From Flavobacteriaceae bacterium (GTDB lineage Bacteria; Bacteroidota; Bacteroidia; Flavobacteriales; Flavobacteriaceae), in assembly GCA_004762155.1 (NCBI GenBank), contig SIHP01000006.1:62001-126000 (forward strand): a stretch of 64,000 nt of DNA, given 5' to 3'. Shown here in pieces: positions 9,466-16,750 of the stretch. The position numbers and the translations under genes are program-made. How positions within the stretch are numbered: the stretch's first letter is position 1; every line of letters starts with the position of its first letter. The notes beneath the pieces were generated by a model, which saw only the letters and a program-made list of their open reading frames with translations, did not search any database and was not told the DNA's origin.

Positions 9466-9507
9466 GCAACTGAGTTGCAAATGTAAAAATAATATTCGTT
9501 TATACAA
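9466..9507 (-). promoter_or_regulatory. Promoter and palindromic operator for the carbonic anhydrase operon
   Basis: On the minus strand a TTG (9505-9507) lies 19 bases before TACATTTG (9478-9485), matching the Bacteroidetes TTG/TAnnTTTG promoter. The palindrome GCAAC-TGA-GTTGC (9466-9478) sits over the expected start of transcription, and a half copy CAACTGAGTG lies at 9505-9514 across the upstream element. A repressor bound there would block initiation. The regulator is unknown. Confidence 0.55.
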
Positions 9508-9605
9508 CTGAGTGTTATAAAAATTTTATTGGTACTATTAATAAAACAAAATTTGATAGGCAATTTCATAAATTAATGAAACAAAAAAATATTGTGTATT
9601 AAAAC

Positions 9606-9641
9606 AAAAGACGTGATAACTTTTAAATTATCACGTCTTTT
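9606..9641 (-). terminator. Rho-independent terminator after the FKBP gene
   Basis: A perfect 14-bp stem pairs AAAAGACGTGATAA (9606-9619) with TTATCACGTCTTTT (9628-9641), loop of eight bases. Read on the minus strand it follows the FKBP stop codon by about 20 bases and ends in a T-rich run. It separates that gene from the carbonic anhydrase operon. Confidence 0.8.
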
Positions 9642-9663
9642 ATATAATGTATTTTAATCTTTA

Positions 9664-10554
9664 TTATCTAATATCAAAATTTAAATAATCAGGAATAGTA
9701 GGATTAGCTGGATCATTAAAATCATTTGTAGGATCTCCATCTCCATTTGCATCTTCATCAATCGTTAAAACACCATCTCCATCATCATCAGAATCAAATA
9801 AATTAGCAATTAAATCACCATCTGTATCATCATTCCAAGGTTTACCATCACCATCTACATCTTCATCAATTGAAGGAACACCATCTAAATCAACATCAGT
9901 ATCTTCTACAAGATCCAATAAACTAACATTAAACAAAATAGGTTCGTTTGCTAAAATGGCTCCAGAACCTGCATTAGCATATGCTAAACCTGAAGGTATA
10001 AATAATAAACCTTTACCTGCATTGGCATACGTAATAGGTCCGTTATCAGTTACATTTTCACCACCTTTAAAATTTGTAAAACCATAAGCCCATCCTTTAA
10101 TTGTACTACTTAAAGCTAACCAAATAGATGTATTGTTATCAAAAACAAGACTTATACTGTCTGTTCTTACAATACGTTGTCCGTAATAATCAACTAAAAC
10201 AGAATCTACAACTGTAGGATTACCTTTTAATTCGTTCGTTTCTGGGTTTATTGAAGATACACCTTGTTCAAAAAGGTAATAATATAATGTATAATCTACA
10301 TCATCTTCGGTAATATTTTGTGTAAATAATTTATCGTCATTAATTAAAGCTGTTTCACCAGTCGTTAATTCCTTAATTGAGTCTACATCTGCATCATAAT
10401 AGAAATTACTTAAAAAACCAAGAATAGAATCATTGTCTATTAATGATTGTTCTGCCGCATCATAATCATCATCTCCTCCATTACTATCGCTTCCACAAGC
10501 ATAAATTAATACTGATATAATAGCAATAAGTAATATGTGTCTAAATTTTATCAT
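9664..10554 (-). CDS. FKBP-type peptidyl-prolyl isomerase lipoprotein with calcium-binding repeats
   Basis: From the ATG at 10554 the protein has 296 residues; that start puts the hydrophobic signal first and gives a lipobox ending IYACG. An upstream ATG at 10578 would add eight residues. The central part (GWAYGFTNFKGGENV, KGLLFIPSGLAYANAGSGAILANEPILFNVSLLDLV) is an FKBP isomerase domain, close to the flavobacterial gliding-type FKBPs. The tail is a series of acidic DxDxDG repeats (thrombospondin type 3-like) that probably bind Ca2+. Likely a surface or periplasmic folding factor. Confidence 0.82.
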   Translation of the reverse strand: MIKFRHILLIAIISVLIYACGSDSNGGDDDYDAAEQSLIDNDSILGFLSNFYYDADVDSIKELTTGETALINDDKLFTQNITEDDVDYTLYYYLFEQGVSSINPETNELKGNPTVVDSVLVDYYGQRIVRTDSISLVFDNNTSIWLALSSTIKGWAYGFTNFKGGENVTDNGPITYANAGKGLLFIPSGLAYANAGSGAILANEPILFNVSLLDLVEDTDVDLDGVPSIDEDVDGDGKPWNDDTDGDLIANLFDSDDDGDGVLTIDEDANGDGDPTNDFNDPANPTIPDYLNFDIR

Positions 10555-10632
10555 TAAAAATATAATTTTGGGTTGCAAGTTACCAATTTTATACCTTTGT
10601 AAAAAGTGAAATTTTAAAAATTAATTTTTTAT

Positions 10633-11010
10633 ATGAGAGTAGATAAATATTTATGGTGTGTACGGTTATTTAAAACAAGAAATATCGCTACTCAAGCTTG
10701 TAAAAAAGGACATGTTAAAATAGATGGAAATAATATTAAACCTTCCAAAGATATCTTTGGGAATGAAATTATTATTGTTAGAAAAAATCAAATAAACTAT
10801 AAAATAAAAGTATTAGATATTCCACCTAATCGTGTTGGAGCCAAGCTAGTAGATTTATACAGAAAAGATCTTACTCCAAAAGAAGAGTTTGAAAAAACTG
10901 AATTATTAAAATACTCCAAAGATTACTATCGTAAAAAAGGTACTGGTAGACCTACCAAAAAGGATAGACGAGATATTGAAGATTATAGTGAAACAACACA
11001 AGAAGATTAG
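10633..11010 (+). CDS. S4-domain RNA-binding protein, Hsp15 (HslR) type
   Basis: The protein has 125 residues. It opens with MRVDKYLWCVRLFKTRNIATQACKKGHVKIDG, the S4 alpha-L RNA-binding fold of heat-shock protein 15, followed by a basic tail (KKGTGRPTKKDRRDIEDY) as in that family. Hsp15 rescues stalled 50S subunits that carry nascent chains. It is 12 bp from the following phosphoribosyltransferase gene and probably shares its transcript. Confidence 0.85.
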   Translation: MRVDKYLWCVRLFKTRNIATQACKKGHVKIDGNNIKPSKDIFGNEIIIVRKNQINYKIKVLDIPPNRVGAKLVDLYRKDLTPKEEFEKTELLKYSKDYYRKKGTGRPTKKDRRDIEDYSETTQED

Positions 11011-11022
11011 TAAATTAGCTTT

Positions 11023-11526
11023 ATGGTAACAACAAACAATATTATATTAGATTCTAAACAAATAGATCAAAAAATTAAAAGAATTGCTTATCAAATTTAT
11101 GAAAGCAATCATAAAGAAAAAGAAATTATTATTGCAGGTATAGCTGATAATGGATATTATTTTGCGGAAAAGTTGGTAGCCGTTTTAAAAGAAATCTCTA
11201 ACTTAAAAATAGTTTTGTGCAAAGTTAGTATCGATAAAAAGAATCCTTTGAATACAATATATACATCAATTACTTCCGAAGAATATAAAAACAAGTCTTT
11301 AATTTTGGTTGATGATGTATTGAACTCTGGTACTACTTTAATCTACGGTATTAAGCATTTCTTAGAAGTTCCTTTAAAAAGATTTAAAACTGCCGTTTTA
11401 GTGAATAGAAATCATAAAAAATATCCTGTAAAAGCCGATTTTAAAGGTATCTCTTTATCTACCTCTACTAGAGAACATGTAGTAGTAGAATTTAATAAAA
11501 AAGAAACAATAGCTTATTTAAGCTAA
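11023..11526 (+). CDS. Phosphoribosyltransferase-family protein, PyrR-like
   Basis: The protein has 167 residues. The PRPP-binding loop is LILVDDVLNSGTTLIYG, with the acidic pair and T(S)GTT typical of type I phosphoribosyltransferases; EIIIAGIADNGYYFAEKL matches the N-terminal loop of PyrR/uracil PRTase-like proteins. It could regulate pyrimidine genes or transfer a phosphoribosyl group to a base; no pyr attenuator was seen nearby. It ends inside the convergent shikimate kinase gene (nine-base overlap). Confidence 0.75.
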   Translation: MVTTNNIILDSKQIDQKIKRIAYQIYESNHKEKEIIIAGIADNGYYFAEKLVAVLKEISNLKIVLCKVSIDKKNPLNTIYTSITSEEYKNKSLILVDDVLNSGTTLIYGIKHFLEVPLKRFKTAVLVNRNHKKYPVKADFKGISLSTSTREHVVVEFNKKETIAYLS

Positions 11527-12036
11527 AAAAAATCTAATATCAGAAACAATAGTAGCTATTTCTTTTTCGTCTATATAAATATTATGTGCTGCCTGTTCAT
11601 AATAAAAGCTACGCTCAAAAAGATGCTTGGCTATAAACTCTTTTAATTCATTTGGAGATAAATTTGCTACAAGTGGACGTTGATCTTGTTGGTTATTTAA
11701 TCTATCTACTAATGTTTTTATAGTTGCTTTTAAATAGAAAGAAATAGTATTTTCTGAAGAATTTAACAAATCCATGTTATTTGCATAACAAGGTGTACCA
11801 CCTCCTAGCGATAGTATAAAACTATCTTTGCTATTTAATAATTCTTTTAAGTATTTATGCTCTTGTAGTCTAAAATAAATCTCTCCTTTTTCATTAAATA
11901 TTTCTGTAACTGTCTTATTTTCTTGCGCTTCTATATAATGATCTAAATCAATAAAAGGAACTCCAACTTCAGTAGCTAATATTTTTCCAATAGTAGATTT
12001 CCCACTTGCCATATAGCCTAGTAAAACAGTTTTCAT
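11518..12036 (-). CDS. aroK: Shikimate kinase
   Basis: The protein has 172 residues, normal for AroK. Walker A is GYMASGKST (about 7-15); PFIDLDHYIE gives the shikimate-binding Asp; IYFRLQEHKYL and LSLGGGTPC give the binding Arg and the GGG loop; RPLV with the lid Arg follows. It phosphorylates shikimate at the 3-hydroxyl in aromatic amino-acid synthesis. The gene faces the PyrR-like gene and overlaps its end by nine bases. Confidence 0.92.
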   Translation of the reverse strand: MKTVLLGYMASGKSTIGKILATEVGVPFIDLDHYIEAQENKTVTEIFNEKGEIYFRLQEHKYLKELLNSKDSFILSLGGGTPCYANNMDLLNSSENTISFYLKATIKTLVDRLNNQQDQRPLVANLSPNELKEFIAKHLFERSFYYEQAAHNIYIDEKEIATIVSDIRFFLA

Positions 12037-12108
12037 CTTTAAAATTTATTTTTTTACAAATATCAGAAAAAAAAACAATAAAAAGTTTTTTTATTTATAA
12101 AACAGATG

Positions 12109-12116
12109 TATATTTG
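12109..12116 (+). promoter_or_regulatory. Likely tRNA-Lys promoter, -7 element
   Basis: TATATTTG matches the Bacteroidetes -7 consensus TAnnTTTG and lies 28 bases before the first base of tRNA-Lys. A clean TTG at -33 was not found; a T-rich run occupies that place. Confidence 0.5.
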
Positions 12117-12143
12117 CACTCGCTTTAAGGAAAGCAATTAAAT

Positions 12144-12216
12144 GACCTGGTAGCTCAGTTGGTAGAGCATCTCCCTTTTAAGGAGAGGGTCCTGGGTTCG
12201 AGCCCCAGCCCGGTCA
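12144..12216 (+). tRNA. tRNA-Lys (anticodon TTT)
   Basis: The 73 bases fold as a standard cloverleaf: acceptor GACCTGG/CCCGGTC (one mismatch, T5-C68), D arm GCTC/GAGC, anticodon stem TCTCC/GGAGA with loop CTTTTAA (anticodon TTT), T arm CTGGG/CCCAG with TTCGAGC loop, discriminator A. It decodes AAA/AAG. A terminator follows at once. Confidence 0.93.
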
Positions 12217-12217
12217 C

Positions 12218-12249
12218 AAAAAAGTTAAGCGATAAAGCTTAACTTTTTT
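12218..12249 (+). terminator. Terminator after tRNA-Lys
   Basis: A 13-bp stem (12218-12230 with 12237-12249), AAAAAAGTTAAGC against GCTTAACTTTTTT, ends in a T run. It lies directly after tRNA-Lys and just before tRNA-Leu, so the two tRNAs are probably separately expressed or processed. Confidence 0.8.
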
Positions 12250-12256
12250 TATTTAC

Positions 12257-12340
12257 GCACGTATGGCGGAATTGGTAGACGCGCAGGCTTGAGGGGCTTG
12301 TGTTCGTAAGAACGTGCGGGTTCGACTCCCGCTATGTGCA
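12257..12340 (+). tRNA. tRNA-Leu (anticodon GAG), attachment target of the element
   Basis: The 84 bases form a class II tRNA with a variable arm. Acceptor GCACGTA pairs with TATGTGC, anticodon stem CAGGC/GCTTG holds loop TTGAGGG (anticodon GAG), and the T arm is GCGGG/CCCGC with TTCGACT. It decodes CTC/CTT. Its 3' half, from the anticodon loop to one base past the discriminator, is repeated exactly at 47520-47572, marking it as the integration site of the 35-kb element; the gene stays intact. Confidence 0.95.
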
Positions 12341-12341
12341 C
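12289..12341 (+). repeat. Left attachment repeat (53 bp)
   Basis: This stretch, from the anticodon loop of tRNA-Leu to one base past its end, recurs exactly at 47520-47572 in the same orientation. Sequences outside the 53 bp differ. Position inside a tRNA, distance of 35.2 kb and the adjacent integrase identify it as the tRNA-side att site of an integrated element. Confidence 0.93.
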
Positions 12342-12360
12342 TAGTATTAAACTCTTGATT

Positions 12361-12385
12361 TTTAGTTTATTAAAAATAAACTAAA
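12361..12385. repeat. Perfect palindrome before the integrase
   Basis: TTTAGTTTATT (12361-12371) and AATAAACTAAA (12375-12385) form an 11-bp perfect inverted repeat with a three-base spacer, ending six bases before the integrase ATG. It could be an operator, an integrase or excisionase arm site, or an mRNA hairpin that limits integrase translation. Confidence 0.65.
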
Positions 12386-12390
12386 CTTAA

Positions 12391-13674
12391 ATGGAAAAAT
12401 ACAATACTACAAAAAACACAAAAGTACCTGTAAAAGTACCTGTAAAATACTTACAAAAATTGTTTTCAGATCCCAAAATATATATCCCAAAAGTTAAAGG
12501 AACTCATAAGCCTGATATTAATAAACCTTGGTATGTTTATTATTATTTTCGAAATCCTGTTACAGAAAAAATGGAAAAATATATTGAAAAACACGGTGTA
12601 AACAGATTCAAAACAATTTCACAAAGAAAAGAAGCTTGTAAAATTGTAAAAAAATCTATGCTAAGGTTTTTGCAGGAAGGTGGAAATCCTTTTGAAATAA
12701 AAAAAACAAAACAGGATTTTACTACCAAAAGTCAGTTTACCGTTTCTGAAGCTTTAAATTTAGCTTTTAAAGAGAAAAGTAAAGTTTGGGGGCAAACATC
12801 AATAGATGTAAATAAAACCCAGTTTAAAATCTTTAAAGACTGGCTTCAGACAAATAAAATTTTAGATTTAAATATAAGAGAGCTTACAAAAAGGCACATA
12901 GTTATTTTTTTAAATCAATTAACCGATAAAGAAAGTAGAGCTGTTGGCAACACTACAAGAAATAATTATAGACGCTTAATCTCTTCTTTATTATCTCAAA
13001 TGGTTGATGATGATATTTTAGATTTAAACTTTGTCACCTCAATACCTAAATTAAAAACTAATCCTGAAAAAAACCAACCTTTTAATCAAAAACAATTAAT
13101 TGAAATAAGAGAATATTTAAAAGTAAACGATATTTATCTATATACTTTTATGAAATTTATCATGTATGCGTTAATGAGAAATGTAGAAGTTTGTCGCTTA
13201 CAAGTTAAAGATATTGACCTAGATAATAGTATAATTAAAATAAGAACTAAAACAGAAGTATCTTCTACAATCTTAATTATACCTTTATTAAAAGAAGTCC
13301 TAAAAGAAATGAAACTCCATTTATTTCAACCTGAAGATTATTTATTTACTAAAAACAAAACTCCTGGCCCTTGGGAGGTTGAAAAAGAAACTTCTAAAGT
13401 CCGTTTTTTTAGTTTTAGGTTTAAAAAAATGCGTGATAAAATTGGAAAAGATATTAATTTAAACAATAATCATACTATTTATTCTGGAAGACACACTACT
13501 GTATTAAATTTATTTAATTCTTTTAAAAAACAAGGAATGACCGATTTAGAAAGTAAACATAAATTAATGACTATCACCCGTCATAAGTCTTTAGATGGAT
13601 TAGAAAATTACTTAAGAGATATTGGAGCTTCTTTACCTAAAGATTATTCAGATGATTATACATTTAAATTTTAG
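12391..13674 (+). CDS. int: Tyrosine recombinase (phage-type integrase)
   Basis: The protein has 427 residues. An AP2-like N-terminal region (KPWYVYYYF, then the KYIEKHGVNRFKT segment) is followed by a SAM-like core-binding domain and the catalytic domain with Arg in YALMRNVEVCRLQVKD (near 250), HTIYSGRHTT (near 360) and TRHKSLDGLENYL (Tyr near 411). It starts 49 bp inside the left att repeat and reads into the element, the usual place for the integrase that inserts into a tRNA 3' end. A deleted copy lies beyond the right att repeat. Nothing marks it as an integron-type IntI. Confidence 0.92.
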   Translation: MEKYNTTKNTKVPVKVPVKYLQKLFSDPKIYIPKVKGTHKPDINKPWYVYYYFRNPVTEKMEKYIEKHGVNRFKTISQRKEACKIVKKSMLRFLQEGGNPFEIKKTKQDFTTKSQFTVSEALNLAFKEKSKVWGQTSIDVNKTQFKIFKDWLQTNKILDLNIRELTKRHIVIFLNQLTDKESRAVGNTTRNNYRRLISSLLSQMVDDDILDLNFVTSIPKLKTNPEKNQPFNQKQLIEIREYLKVNDIYLYTFMKFIMYALMRNVEVCRLQVKDIDLDNSIIKIRTKTEVSSTILIIPLLKEVLKEMKLHLFQPEDYLFTKNKTPGPWEVEKETSKVRFFSFRFKKMRDKIGKDINLNNNHTIYSGRHTTVLNLFNSFKKQGMTDLESKHKLMTITRHKSLDGLENYLRDIGASLPKDYSDDYTFKF

Positions 13675-13698
13675 ACCTTCCCTACTCTATCTAAAAAC

Positions 13699-13976
13699 TA
13701 TTGTTTAAATAACATCTTTTTTTATTTCTAAACACTTCATAAATAATCTTTTGCGGAAAAATGCAGTTTTCAATGTGGATATCCGTATAATTCTTGTCTT
13801 AAGTTTTTGTAATGTTGTAGCTTATACATACAATTTGATTGTTTAACGATGTTTTTATTCGTTTATAAACAAATTGACGGTAATAAAAAAGAAGTAATTT
13901 TTAATGCTTCTATTGCGTATATATCTCTATTTGGCGTGTATACCGCAATAAAAGTGTTTATATAAACATGTTACCC
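13699..13976 (-). repeat. Left leader of cassette array 1 (inverted copy)
   Basis: This 270-bp stretch is the reverse complement, with some differences, of 19881-20157. It holds a palindrome running from GTTTAAC (13841-13847) to the ACATGTTA boundary (13966-13973), the inner segment ATTGCG...CGCAAT, and a conserved outer tail (TATCCACAT on the complementary strand). Its outermost bases match the 3' end of the polyvalent gene. It fills the space between the integrase and the first cassette gene, and its orientation points into the array. Confidence 0.8.
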
Positions 13977-13988
13977 AACATTTGAAAA

Positions 13989-14534
13989 ATGACGAAACTA
14001 TCAACATCAGTTAACACAACAAAATTATCAGAACTGATTAAAGATAAAAATCGGAATGAAATAGCAGATTTTGTAAACGAAAGATTTTCAGAAAGATATA
14101 TAATGCCGATTAAAAACCTCAATCCAAATGAAAAACACGGATTTAGTATTATGGCAGTTTCTTGCCTAATGATTGAATCATTGGAATCTTTTAAATCAGG
14201 ATTTAAAGACACAAAAAAGAAAAGCAAAAAAACTTTTGTCAAATTTTTATCAACTGAACCTGAATTTAAAGATTTTGTTGGTTATGAAGAAAGTTTCTAT
14301 TCAGATATTCGTTGTGGAATATTACATCAATCAGAAACTACAAATGGTTGGAAAATTGTCCGAAAAGGAAAACTTTTTGACAACCAAACAAAGACAATAA
14401 ATGCTACAAGATTTTTAGATAAATTAGAAAAGACTTTAAATAATTATACTTCTGACTTAAAATTCGAGGATTGGGAATCAAAAAAATGGAAAAATTTAAA
14501 TAAAAAATTAATATCAATAATTAAAAACTGTTAA
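13989..14534 (+). CDS. Cassette gene: unknown protein with HEPN-like Rx4H motif
   Basis: The protein has 181 residues, no signal or membrane segment. It is mostly helical and contains SDIRCGILHQSE near 105, in which R-x4-H is the catalytic signature of HEPN ribonucleases. Such proteins are frequent in toxin and abortive-infection systems. The gene is in the first cassette of array 1 and reads away from the leader; a 49-codon ORF follows after nine bases and may be its partner. The HEPN assignment rests on one motif and could be chance. Confidence 0.6.
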   Translation: MTKLSTSVNTTKLSELIKDKNRNEIADFVNERFSERYIMPIKNLNPNEKHGFSIMAVSCLMIESLESFKSGFKDTKKKSKKTFVKFLSTEPEFKDFVGYEESFYSDIRCGILHQSETTNGWKIVRKGKLFDNQTKTINATRFLDKLEKTLNNYTSDLKFEDWESKKWKNLNKKLISIIKNC

Positions 14535-14543
14535 GAAACTAAT

Positions 14544-14693
14544 ATGGATTTCATCAAAATTTTAAGCGATTTAGCGAAAGAATATCAAGACACACCTGAA
14601 GGGAAAGAAAAGGAAGGATTGAAAAAAATAATTGATAAAGCAGCAGATATCATTTATGGAAAAGTAAATATAACTGACTTGAATGCTGAATAA
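14544..14693 (+). CDS. Cassette gene: small acidic helical protein
   Basis: A 49-codon ORF (MDFIKILSDLAKEYQD...) starts nine bases after the HEPN-like gene and stops four bases before the cassette end GTTGGGTAAC. It is helical and acidic with no recognised family. Its position suggests a partner (possibly antitoxin or accessory) of the preceding protein; this is inference. Confidence 0.5.
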   Translation: MDFIKILSDLAKEYQDTPEGKEKEGLKKIIDKAADIIYGKVNITDLNAE

Positions 14694-14700
14694 AAACGTT

Positions 14701-14832
14701 GGGTAACACCGTATATAATTTATTGCTGGTTCTAGCCTACTTACGAAAATCCTCGCGGATTTTCTATTCCGTTTGTATTTGCTAAATTAGGTGCTTAAAC
14801 CACGCAACAAACCATATACAAACACGTTAGGC
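14701..14832. repeat. attC-like palindromic site B
   Basis: Left arm GGGTAAC-acc-GTATAT and right arm ATATAC-aaacac-GTTAGGC enclose a variable centre that includes the perfect palindrome GAAAATCC-TCGC-GGATTTTC. The short spacer (3 nt) faces the gene 3' end on the left and the long spacer (6 nt) faces the next gene start on the right. It separates two same-direction (+) cassettes. Confidence 0.75.
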
Positions 14833-14850
14833 ATAATTAAAAATAGAAAT

Positions 14851-15315
14851 ATGGAACAAACAGAAAAAATTGAAAAAAAATTTATCAATGGACTTGGTGA
14901 GCAAGTATTTTTAGAAGTTGTTATAACAAATTGTCATCAATTTCAAATAAAACTGAAAAGAAGTCGTAAAGACCCACGTAAATTAATTCCTCATAGTGGA
15001 GAAGAATTGAATGTATTTCCTAAAAACACTTCAAGTGTCAAAATCAATGAAATTAGACAGACTAATTTCATTAGTAAAGGCATTGATGACCAATATTCCC
15101 ATTTTAATATTAAATTAGATTTTTTACAATTTACAAATATGGAATACAATCCAATAGTAAATTTTACCATTAGAAAAAGCCCATTTTCTAGTACCAAACC
15201 CAAAATGATTTTAAAAGCAACAAAATATGATGATAATGGAAATGCTATAACCTATGAACCTTATAATGGTGAAATAGATGGTAGAGATATTGAAATAGAT
15301 ATTTTAAAAAATTAA
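14851..15315 (+). CDS. Cassette gene: unknown protein, first of three
   Basis: The protein has 154 residues from the ATG at 14851; an upstream ATG at 14791 lies inside the attC-like site and is unlikely. It is beta-rich and basic in the first half, with no signal, membrane segment or recognised motif. It is followed after three bases by the second gene of the same cassette, so the three genes (14851-15986) were probably acquired as one operon. Confidence 0.65.
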   Translation: MEQTEKIEKKFINGLGEQVFLEVVITNCHQFQIKLKRSRKDPRKLIPHSGEELNVFPKNTSSVKINEIRQTNFISKGIDDQYSHFNIKLDFLQFTNMEYNPIVNFTIRKSPFSSTKPKMILKATKYDDNGNAITYEPYNGEIDGRDIEIDILKN

Positions 15316-15318
15316 ATT

Positions 15319-15642
15319 ATGGCTCAAGAAATAAAAAGTACAGTATTTACACCTACTTCAGACCAATTAAAACACATTCACGAAAACTTATTTTTAATAG
15401 AAATTGGAGGAAAGACTACCTATCACAGGTGGAGAGATGTTTGGGATGAAAAATTAAATTTTAAATCAAAAGTTCAACCACACGATAAAATGACATTAAG
15501 GGCTGTAAAAATAAGTGTACCTGTTTACCATAAATATGGTGTAATAAATAGTGTCAATCCCTATGCTTTTATTTATGGAATTGATATAAAATCTGGTAAA
15601 ACTTTTATCACACAACTAGGTAATAATATGGAATTTATTTAA
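15319..15642 (+). CDS. Cassette gene: unknown protein, second of three
   Basis: The protein has 107 residues, soluble and mixed alpha/beta, with a Trp/Arg-rich segment (TTYHRWRDVWDEKL) near residue 35. No family was recognised. It starts three bases after the previous gene and ends 11 bases before the next, so the three are coupled. Confidence 0.6.
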   Translation: MAQEIKSTVFTPTSDQLKHIHENLFLIEIGGKTTYHRWRDVWDEKLNFKSKVQPHDKMTLRAVKISVPVYHKYGVINSVNPYAFIYGIDIKSGKTFITQLGNNMEFI

Positions 15643-15653
15643 AAAAATAAGAT

Positions 15654-15986
15654 ATGAAAAAATTTAATGCAACAATTAAAGATATTTTTGGAACAACTGG
15701 TATGTTTAATCTTAATGTAGATGAGAACAATAAAACAGGGAAGATATCTTGGCCTGCAGTTCAGGCAGATATTAAGAATATTGTAACCAACACAAAGAAA
15801 ACTTCTATTTCTTTTATAGTTATTTCAAAAGAAAAATTACTTGATTCGTATGTGACAGTCTCTAAAGTTGACTCAGATAATTCAATTATAATATATATGA
15901 AAAATCATAATATTCATTTCAATTACTACATCTCGGACGATAAATATCTTGAATTTTTGTCTTTCGTAAAAAATTTGAATATTTAA
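15654..15986 (+). CDS. Cassette gene: unknown protein, third of three
   Basis: The protein has 110 residues and looks like a small soluble alpha/beta protein. No motif was recognised. Its stop codon lies six bases before the cassette-end sequence TATGCCTAAC, which is the exact complement of the cassette start GTTAGGCATA at 14826-14835. Confidence 0.6.
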   Translation: MKKFNATIKDIFGTTGMFNLNVDENNKTGKISWPAVQADIKNIVTNTKKTSISFIVISKEKLLDSYVTVSKVDSDNSIIIYMKNHNIHFNYYISDDKYLEFLSFVKNLNI

Positions 15987-15995
15987 AATAACTAT

Positions 15996-16114
15996 GCCTA
16001 ACACCGTATAAAATTAATTGTTGGTTTCTTGTCTACTTGCGAAAGTCCTCGCGGACTTTGAAGTGCACCCAAAAGTTTAGACAAATTTATAATTAATTTT
16101 ATACGGTGTTGTAT
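15996..16114. repeat. attC-like palindromic site C, symmetric
   Basis: Left arm GCCTAAC-acc-GTATAAAATTAATT and right arm AATTAATTTTATAC-ggt-GTTGTAT both carry the three-base spacer that elsewhere marks the gene 3' side. The site lies between convergent cassettes, so two 3'-type arms meet here. A sub-hairpin AGTCCTCGCGGACT sits in the centre. The NTase gene ends inside the right arm. Confidence 0.75.
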
Positions 16115-16437
16115 GCCGTTTTTATTACGATTTTAGGTCTTTTAAATATTCTTTTTTTGAATTCTGAATTTTCTCTGTATTCATCAAGTGTATAAATAAA
16201 AATGTTCAATGGTAAATTGAATTTTCCCAAAAAATCTTTTTTCAAACTCGAAATCATTTTTTGTAATAAATTCCAATTTTCCGTTTCTGGCAAACTCGAT
16301 GTTAACCAAAATAAATCACAATCATTTGGTTTTTCTGAACCCTTAGCAATAGAACCAAAAATGAAACATAATCTACAATTTTCTTGATTATTAATTTTTA
16401 AGATTAAAAAATCTTTAATATTAGAGAGGTAATCCAT
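16099..16437 (-). CDS. Cassette gene: MNT-type nucleotidyltransferase
   Basis: The protein has 112 residues. The minimal polymerase-beta nucleotidyltransferase signature is IFGSIAKGSEKPNDCDLFW (about 26-44): GS, then DxD. Such proteins act as antitoxins that AMPylate HEPN toxins or as effectors in defence. Here it overlaps the next gene by 17 bases, forming a three-gene unit. Its last codons (AYNTV, stop) are supplied by the attC-like site, so part of the natural C-terminus may have been replaced. Confidence 0.75.
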   Translation of the reverse strand: MDYLSNIKDFLILKINNQENCRLCFIFGSIAKGSEKPNDCDLFWLTSSLPETENWNLLQKMISSLKKDFLGKFNLPLNIFIYTLDEYRENSEFKKRIFKRPKIVIKTAYNTV

Positions 16438-16750
16438 TCTGTACTTTTCTCAAAAAATTGCCAAAAGAATATACTTTAATGTTTCTTCTTTCTCCATAAC
16501 TATTACCCGCAATTGTCGATTTAATCCAATTGTCATAAACGATTAAATTTGCACCATTTTGAAGTGCTTTATTTACAACGTCCATTGTCACTTCATAATC
16601 TGCTCTTGTCGGCATATAAACATTGATTCGCTTTGGAAAAGACGAACCATTAGTTTTGTAATCAAATTGTATTTTACTGTCATATTCATATGTTAAATTT
16701 GATATAGTAGGTAAATTATCAATAAGTTCAGATACTCTTCTTGCTCCCAT
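16421..16750 (-). CDS. Cassette gene: unknown protein beside the nucleotidyltransferase
   Basis: The protein has 109 residues and no membrane segment. It contains KRINVYMPTRADYEVTMDVV and ANLIVYDNWIKSTIAG, suggesting an alpha/beta fold, but no family was recognised. It overlaps the NTase gene by 17 bases and the upstream membrane-protein gene by 23, so the three products are likely partners. Confidence 0.6.
   Translation of the reverse strand: MGARRVSELIDNLPTISNLTYEYDSKIQFDYKTNGSSFPKRINVYMPTRADYEVTMDVVNKALQNGANLIVYDNWIKSTIAGNSYGERRNIKVYSFGNFLRKVQNGLPL

Noticed and set aside
12391..13674. The integrase as the missing integron integrase
   Set aside because: It has a phage-type N-terminal region, sits beside the tRNA att site, and a decayed copy holds the same place in the second element. 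Without a profile search I see no integron-specific insert. Action on cassette sites is not excluded but has no support.
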